Below are positions 14,869 through 17,974 of a DNA stretch of 17,974 nt, in pieces. Within the stretch, counting starts at the first letter, position 1. Every line of letters starts with the position of its first letter. Source of the DNA: Planctomycetota bacterium (lineage in GTDB: Bacteria > Planctomycetota > B15-G4); NCBI GenBank assembly GCA_003644265.1, contig QNBX01000092.1, forward strand, positions 1 through 17,974. The letters are read 5' to 3'. The translations under genes were made by a program, and so were the position numbers. The notes below the pieces were generated by a model, which was not told the origin of the DNA, did no database searches, and worked only from the letters and a program-made list of their open reading frames with translations.

Positions 14869-16404
14869 TCATTGGTCATCGCGGCCGCCGGGATCGTCCC
14901 CCAGGTAGCCCAGGGCTCGCAGGGCGCGCAGCTGCTCTTCGCTCTCCACCGGCGCGGCCACCTGGCCCAGCTCGGCCCGGCGCTGCTCGGCAGCCGCCAG
15001 GGCAGCCACCAGCTGTCGGTGCATGCGCGCCCCGTGGGGCGCGCGCTCGCGGGTGAGGTCGAGGGCCGCGTCGGCGTCTTCGTGCGGATTGCTGCTCAGG
15101 TCGAAGAGCCTCGCCGAGCGCACCACGGCGCGCTGGATCGGCGTGAAGTCCGTGCCCGGCTTGGCCAGCTGCAGGATCAGCTTGGCGTCGCCCTCGATGA
15201 TGCCGGCCAGGTGCACGTCGTTGAGTTTCTCGTCCAGCAGCACCGGGCGGCTGGGGAACGGCTCGTCGCGCAGCAGGGCGCCGGCCCAGGAGCGCCCCTC
15301 GAAGCCGGCGGGCAGGGGCAGCCCTACGACCTCCAGCAAGGTGGGCGCCACGTCGATCAGCGACATGGGCACGTCGATGTCGACGCGCGCGGCCAGGCCG
15401 CCGGGCGGGCGCACCAGCAGCGGCACGCGCACCTGCTCCTCGAAGATCTCCTGGCCGTGGGACTGGATGCGGTGATCCCACAGGCCCTCGCCGTGATCGG
15501 AGGTGACCACGACCCAGGCGCGGTCGAGCAGCCCGCGCTGATCGAGCTTGCCGAACAGGCGCTCGAGCTGGCGGTCGAGCCAGAGGATCTCCCCGTCGTA
15601 CAGGTCGAGCACGCGCTGGCGCGCGGCGGGGTCGCCCGGCGCCTGCCAGCGATAGGGGTCGAGGGACTCGCGGCTGCCGTCCATGGGGCCCTGGTAGCCC
15701 GGGTCGAAGTCGGTCTCGGCGTGGGCCCGGAAGGGGTCGTGCGGGTCGACGTAGTGCGCGTACAGGAACAGCGGCCGAGGGTCGGCGCGGTCGACGGCGG
15801 CCAGCAGGGGCTGCACCAGCTTGCGGGCGTTGACGTAGGCGTTGCGCGGCGGGCCGTCGTAGCCCGAGGGCACGTTCTCGTTCAGGTGCTGGTAGCGCTC
15901 GAAACCCTGGTCGAAGCCGTAGATGGAGAGCACCTGGCCGTTGCTGATGACCCCGTGCGTGCGCCAGCCGCCGGTCTGCAGGGCCTCTGCGAGGGTGGTG
16001 ACATCGGCCGGAAGCACACCGTCGCGGTCCTCGCAGCCGTGGCTCGACGGCAGACGCGAGGTGAACAGCGTGGCCACCGAGGGGCGCGTCCAGCTGGCCG
16101 CCGCGTAGGCCCGGCTGAAGACCCAGCTGTGCTTGGACAGCTCATCCAGGAAGGGCGTGGTGGTGCGGCCCAGGCGGTGCTGCACCAAGCTGGTGTGGTC
16201 CAGACGCAGGGTGTCGAGCAGCACGAGCAGCACCAGCTGACGGGCCCGGGGAGCCTCGGCCATGGCGGGCTGGGGAGCGGCCGCGGACGCGGGGCGCAGC
16301 GGCTCACCGCAGGCCACGGCGCCCAGCAGCAACGTCAGCGCCAGCAGTCGAGCAGCCTGTGGCGCCAAGAGCGGCCATGCAGGACGTACCGGGGGGCCGC
16401 TCAC
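14869..16404 (-). CDS. Sulfatase/alkaline-phosphatase-superfamily lipoprotein or secreted enzyme
   Basis: A 511-residue exported protein. The hydrophobic N-terminal signal ends LLLGAVAC (Cys32), so it is probably a lipoprotein although the lipobox is not ideal. The fold is clear: metal-binding aspartates in LLDTLRLDHTS (D64, D69), nucleophile region SWTRPSVATLFTSRLPSSHG, and the late VVTSDHGEGLWDHR and HGQEIFEEQVRVPLLVRPPG blocks. The formylglycine motif C/S-x-P-x-R is replaced by T106-R-P-S-V, so classical sulfatase activation is not expected. A Thr nucleophile, as in phosphoesterases or phosphoglycerol transferases of this superfamily, is an inference. The substrate is unknown. The start is GTG 16404, overlapping the xseA stop (GTGA), with GAGGA 7 nt upstream. 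The end overlaps the possible upstream xseB start by ATGA. Confidence 0.82.
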   Translation of the reverse strand: MSGPPVRPAWPLLAPQAARLLALTLLLGAVACGEPLRPASAAAPQPAMAEAPRARQLVLLVLLDTLRLDHTSLVQHRLGRTTTPFLDELSKHSWVFSRAYAAASWTRPSVATLFTSRLPSSHGCEDRDGVLPADVTTLAEALQTGGWRTHGVISNGQVLSIYGFDQGFERYQHLNENVPSGYDGPPRNAYVNARKLVQPLLAAVDRADPRPLFLYAHYVDPHDPFRAHAETDFDPGYQGPMDGSRESLDPYRWQAPGDPAARQRVLDLYDGEILWLDRQLERLFGKLDQRGLLDRAWVVVTSDHGEGLWDHRIQSHGQEIFEEQVRVPLLVRPPGGLAARVDIDVPMSLIDVAPTLLEVVGLPLPAGFEGRSWAGALLRDEPFPSRPVLLDEKLNDVHLAGIIEGDAKLILQLAKPGTDFTPIQRAVVRSARLFDLSSNPHEDADAALDLTRERAPHGARMHRQLVAALAAAEQRRAELGQVAAPVESEEQLRALRALGYLGDDPGGRDDQ

Positions 16405-17858
16405 GACCCGGTCCTCGGATCGCTGGGGTCGTGGCGCACGGGTAGCTCACCGTCGCGCAGCACGACCGTCAGACGCTCGCCTGGGGTGACCTTGCCGGCG
16501 TCCATGAGCAGCTTGCCGTCCTCGCGGCGCAGCCAGGCGTAGCCCCGCGCCAGCACCGCCGCCGGGTCCAGCAGGCGCGCGCGCTCCGCCGCAGACGCCA
16601 GGGCCTGTTCGTGGCGCTCGAGCGTGAGCTGGGCCCGCTCGGTCAGGCGCCGACCGTCACGCAGCAGGTCGGCCTGCCGGCGCGTGAGGCGCTCGGCGTG
16701 CACGGGGCTGGCTAACCGCGCCCAGGCGGCTGCCAAGCGCTCGCCACCGGACGTGAGCACCTCGGCGCTGCGCGTGGACAGGCGGTGGCCCACGGCGACC
16801 AGGGACTCCCGTGCCGCGGACAGGCGCTCGCCGGCCCCCGACTGCAGGGCGCGCGCGGCGTCCACCAGGCCATCGTCGGCGGCCTGCACCCGGCTGGTGG
16901 CGTGCGCGGCCAGCCAGACCGCAGCGGCCTCCAACTCGTCGTGGGCTGCACGAGCGCGAGCCACCATGTCCTCGGCCACGCCGGTGGGTGTGCGGTGCGC
17001 GCTGTGCGCCACCTCGTCGGCCACCGAGTGGTCGATCTCGTGCCCGATGCCCGTAAGCACCGGCAGCGGGCAGGCCGCGATGGCCCGCGCCACGTCCTGC
17101 TTGTCGAACCAGCTCAGGTCGAGCCGGCTGCCGCCGCCGCGCACCAGCAGGATGGCGTCCAGCGGCATGGCTGCCAGCGTGGCCAGGGCCGCCACCACCG
17201 ACGGCCCGGTGGCCGCTCCCTGGGTGCGGGCGTCGCAGAAGCGGACACGGAAGCCCAGGCCCGAGTCCGCCAGGGTCTGCAGCACGTCGTGGTGAGCAGC
17301 GCTGCCCTCGCTGGTGATCAGCCCCAGGTCCAGGGGCACGTCCGGCAGGCGCAGGCGGCCGTTGCGGGCCAGCGAGCCGTCCTGCTCCAGCATGACCAGC
17401 AGCTCCCGGCGCTCGCGGTCCAGCGCGCCCAGGGTGTAGTCGGGGTCGATGTCCTCGACCGTGAAGCTGACCTGGCCGCGGGGCGCGTAGTAGTCCACCT
17501 TGACCCGCACCCGCAGCACGATGCCGTCCTCGGGCTCGAGCACACCGGTGAGCTTGCCGCGCGGGCCGAACAGGCGCTGGACCGTGCCGCGCCAGCACTT
17601 CAGCTCGATGGTCGGGCGCCGGCGCGCGTCCGTCACCTCGGGGTCGGTGAGTTGGAAGTACCAGTGCCCGGCCCGCCCGGCCTTGGCCACGGTGCGCGTG
17701 AGCCCCGAGGCCTCGCCCAGCACCCAGAGCGTGCCCGGGAAGGCGGAGCTGACGGCGGCCTCCAGCCGCTGACCCACCTGGCTCACGGTCAGGGTGTCGT
17801 CAACCGGCTCGAGCGCATCGTCAGCGGGCAGCGGCCAGGGGTCAGCAGCGTGGGTCAT
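16401..17858 (-). CDS. xseA: Exodeoxyribonuclease VII large subunit
   Basis: At 485 residues this is the full length of the catalytic subunit. An OB-fold occupies about residues 23-140, from LTVSQVGQRLEAAVSSAFPG, with GHWYFQLTD, through VSFTVEDIDPDY. The catalytic region follows with LGLITSEGSAAHHDVLQTL, LLVRGGGSRLDLSWFDKQDVARAIA and VLTGIGHEIDHSVADEVAHSAHRTPTGVAE, with the family's RGGGS and GIGHE..D motifs. The rest is the long coiled-coil arm that binds XseB, ending RGYAWLR. The substrate is single-stranded DNA. ATG 17858 is preceded by GAGGT 6 nt upstream, and an in-frame stop lies four codons upstream of it. The region before this start is the 3' end of a group II intron, so the Shine-Dalgarno sits in intron domain VI. 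Confidence 0.94.
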   Translation of the reverse strand: MTHAADPWPLPADDALEPVDDTLTVSQVGQRLEAAVSSAFPGTLWVLGEASGLTRTVAKAGRAGHWYFQLTDPEVTDARRRPTIELKCWRGTVQRLFGPRGKLTGVLEPEDGIVLRVRVKVDYYAPRGQVSFTVEDIDPDYTLGALDRERRELLVMLEQDGSLARNGRLRLPDVPLDLGLITSEGSAAHHDVLQTLADSGLGFRVRFCDARTQGAATGPSVVAALATLAAMPLDAILLVRGGGSRLDLSWFDKQDVARAIAACPLPVLTGIGHEIDHSVADEVAHSAHRTPTGVAEDMVARARAAHDELEAAAVWLAAHATSRVQAADDGLVDAARALQSGAGERLSAARESLVAVGHRLSTRSAEVLTSGGERLAAAWARLASPVHAERLTRRQADLLRDGRRLTERAQLTLERHEQALASAAERARLLDPAAVLARGYAWLRREDGKLLMDAGKVTPGERLTVVLRDGELPVRHDPSDPRTGS

Positions 17859-17974
17859 TGGTAGACCTCAGGCGCGGTGGCCTGCAAGCTCCGTTTCCTG
17901 AGGTCCCCTTTCCAACCGTGCGTGCGGATTTCCCGCACACGGCTGACCGATGGTCTTCTCACGTTGCATGCGTA
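17857..17974 (-). mobile_element. 3' end of a group II intron (domains V and VI), continuing past the right edge
   Basis: On the minus strand, 17946-17912 reads as group II intron domain V. It starts AGCCGTGTGCGG (catalytic AGC), then a GAAA loop, CCGCA, a 2-nt CG bulge and CACGGTT closing the lower stem with the usual G-U pair. Domain VI follows as a long hairpin: GGGGACCTCAGG (17908-17897) pairs with CCTGAGGTCTACC (17872-17860), leaving a bulged branch-point A at 17862. The next AY dinucleotide, the usual intron 3' terminus, is A17858-T17857, the first two bases of the xseA start codon. The intron is therefore sense-oriented to xseA. Its 5' part and any reverse transcriptase lie outside the window. 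Whether it is intact or a 3' remnant cannot be told. Confidence 0.82.
17865..17869 (-). promoter_or_regulatory. xseA Shine-Dalgarno embedded in intron domain VI
   Basis: GAGGT on the minus strand lies 6 nt before ATG 17858. The same bases form the 3' strand of the domain VI stem, paired with ACCTC at 17904-17900. In unspliced RNA the site would be sequestered by the hairpin; in spliced RNA it would be removed. Confidence 0.55.

Noticed and set aside
14869..16542. A 556-codon plus-strand frame (14872-16542) opposite the sulfatase-like gene
   Set aside because: Antisense shadow with low-complexity Gln/Val/Gly/His composition. The minus strand carries recognised motifs throughout.

Overview
This is a very GC-rich bacterial window with high-GC codon use, so most frames stay open and antisense shadow ORFs are common. 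No rRNA or tRNA gene marks the taxon. Several features together point to Planctomycetota or a similar environmental lineage: a di-heme peroxidase fused to a secreted beta-sandwich tail, large secreted proteins with carboxypeptidase-regulatory-like or thrombospondin-type Ca-binding repeats, a sulfatase-superfamily lipoprotein, and a small histone-fold protein. This assignment is an inference.

Layout, left to right. Positions 1-84 (-) hold only the signal peptide of a secreted protein that runs off the left edge. Positions 85-532 are non-coding and rich in inverted repeats, with a 15-bp terminator-like stem at 446-483. Positions 533-2209 (-) encode a secreted di-heme cytochrome c peroxidase family protein with a good sigma70-type promoter. 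It is divergent from a class I SAM methyltransferase (2426-3298, +), which appears leaderless. A heptanucleotide tandem repeat (3380-3442) lies between the methyltransferase and the convergent hut genes. On the minus strand, hutH (9513-7978), an unrelated 830-residue membrane-anchored protein (7756-5264) and hutU (5165-3504) lie in a row. A second tandem repeat of 13-bp units straddles the hutH stop. HutH and HutU catalyse the first two steps of histidine degradation; hutI and hutG are not in the window.

Positions 9653-12163 (+) encode a secreted multidomain protein with an HEIRH motif, Asp-rich Ca-binding repeats and a probable C-terminal carbohydrate-binding-like domain. It converges on a 190-residue lipoprotein (12818-12246, -). 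A 60-residue bacterial histone-fold protein (13251-13433, +) follows, with its own strong terminator, then a DUF6687-like protein (13515-14549, +). The stop codon of the DUF6687-like gene shares a CTAG with that of the convergent xseB.

The right end is a tight minus-strand operon: xseA (17858-16401), a sulfatase/alkaline-phosphatase-superfamily lipoprotein (16404-14869) and xseB. The two subunits of exonuclease VII are thus split by an unrelated envelope enzyme, with 4-nt overlaps. Directly upstream of xseA, in the same orientation, the window ends inside the 3' part of a group II intron. Domain V and domain VI, with a bulged A, are readable. The inferred 3' splice site falls inside the xseA start codon, and the xseA Shine-Dalgarno sequence lies in the domain VI stem. 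This is the most unusual arrangement in the window.
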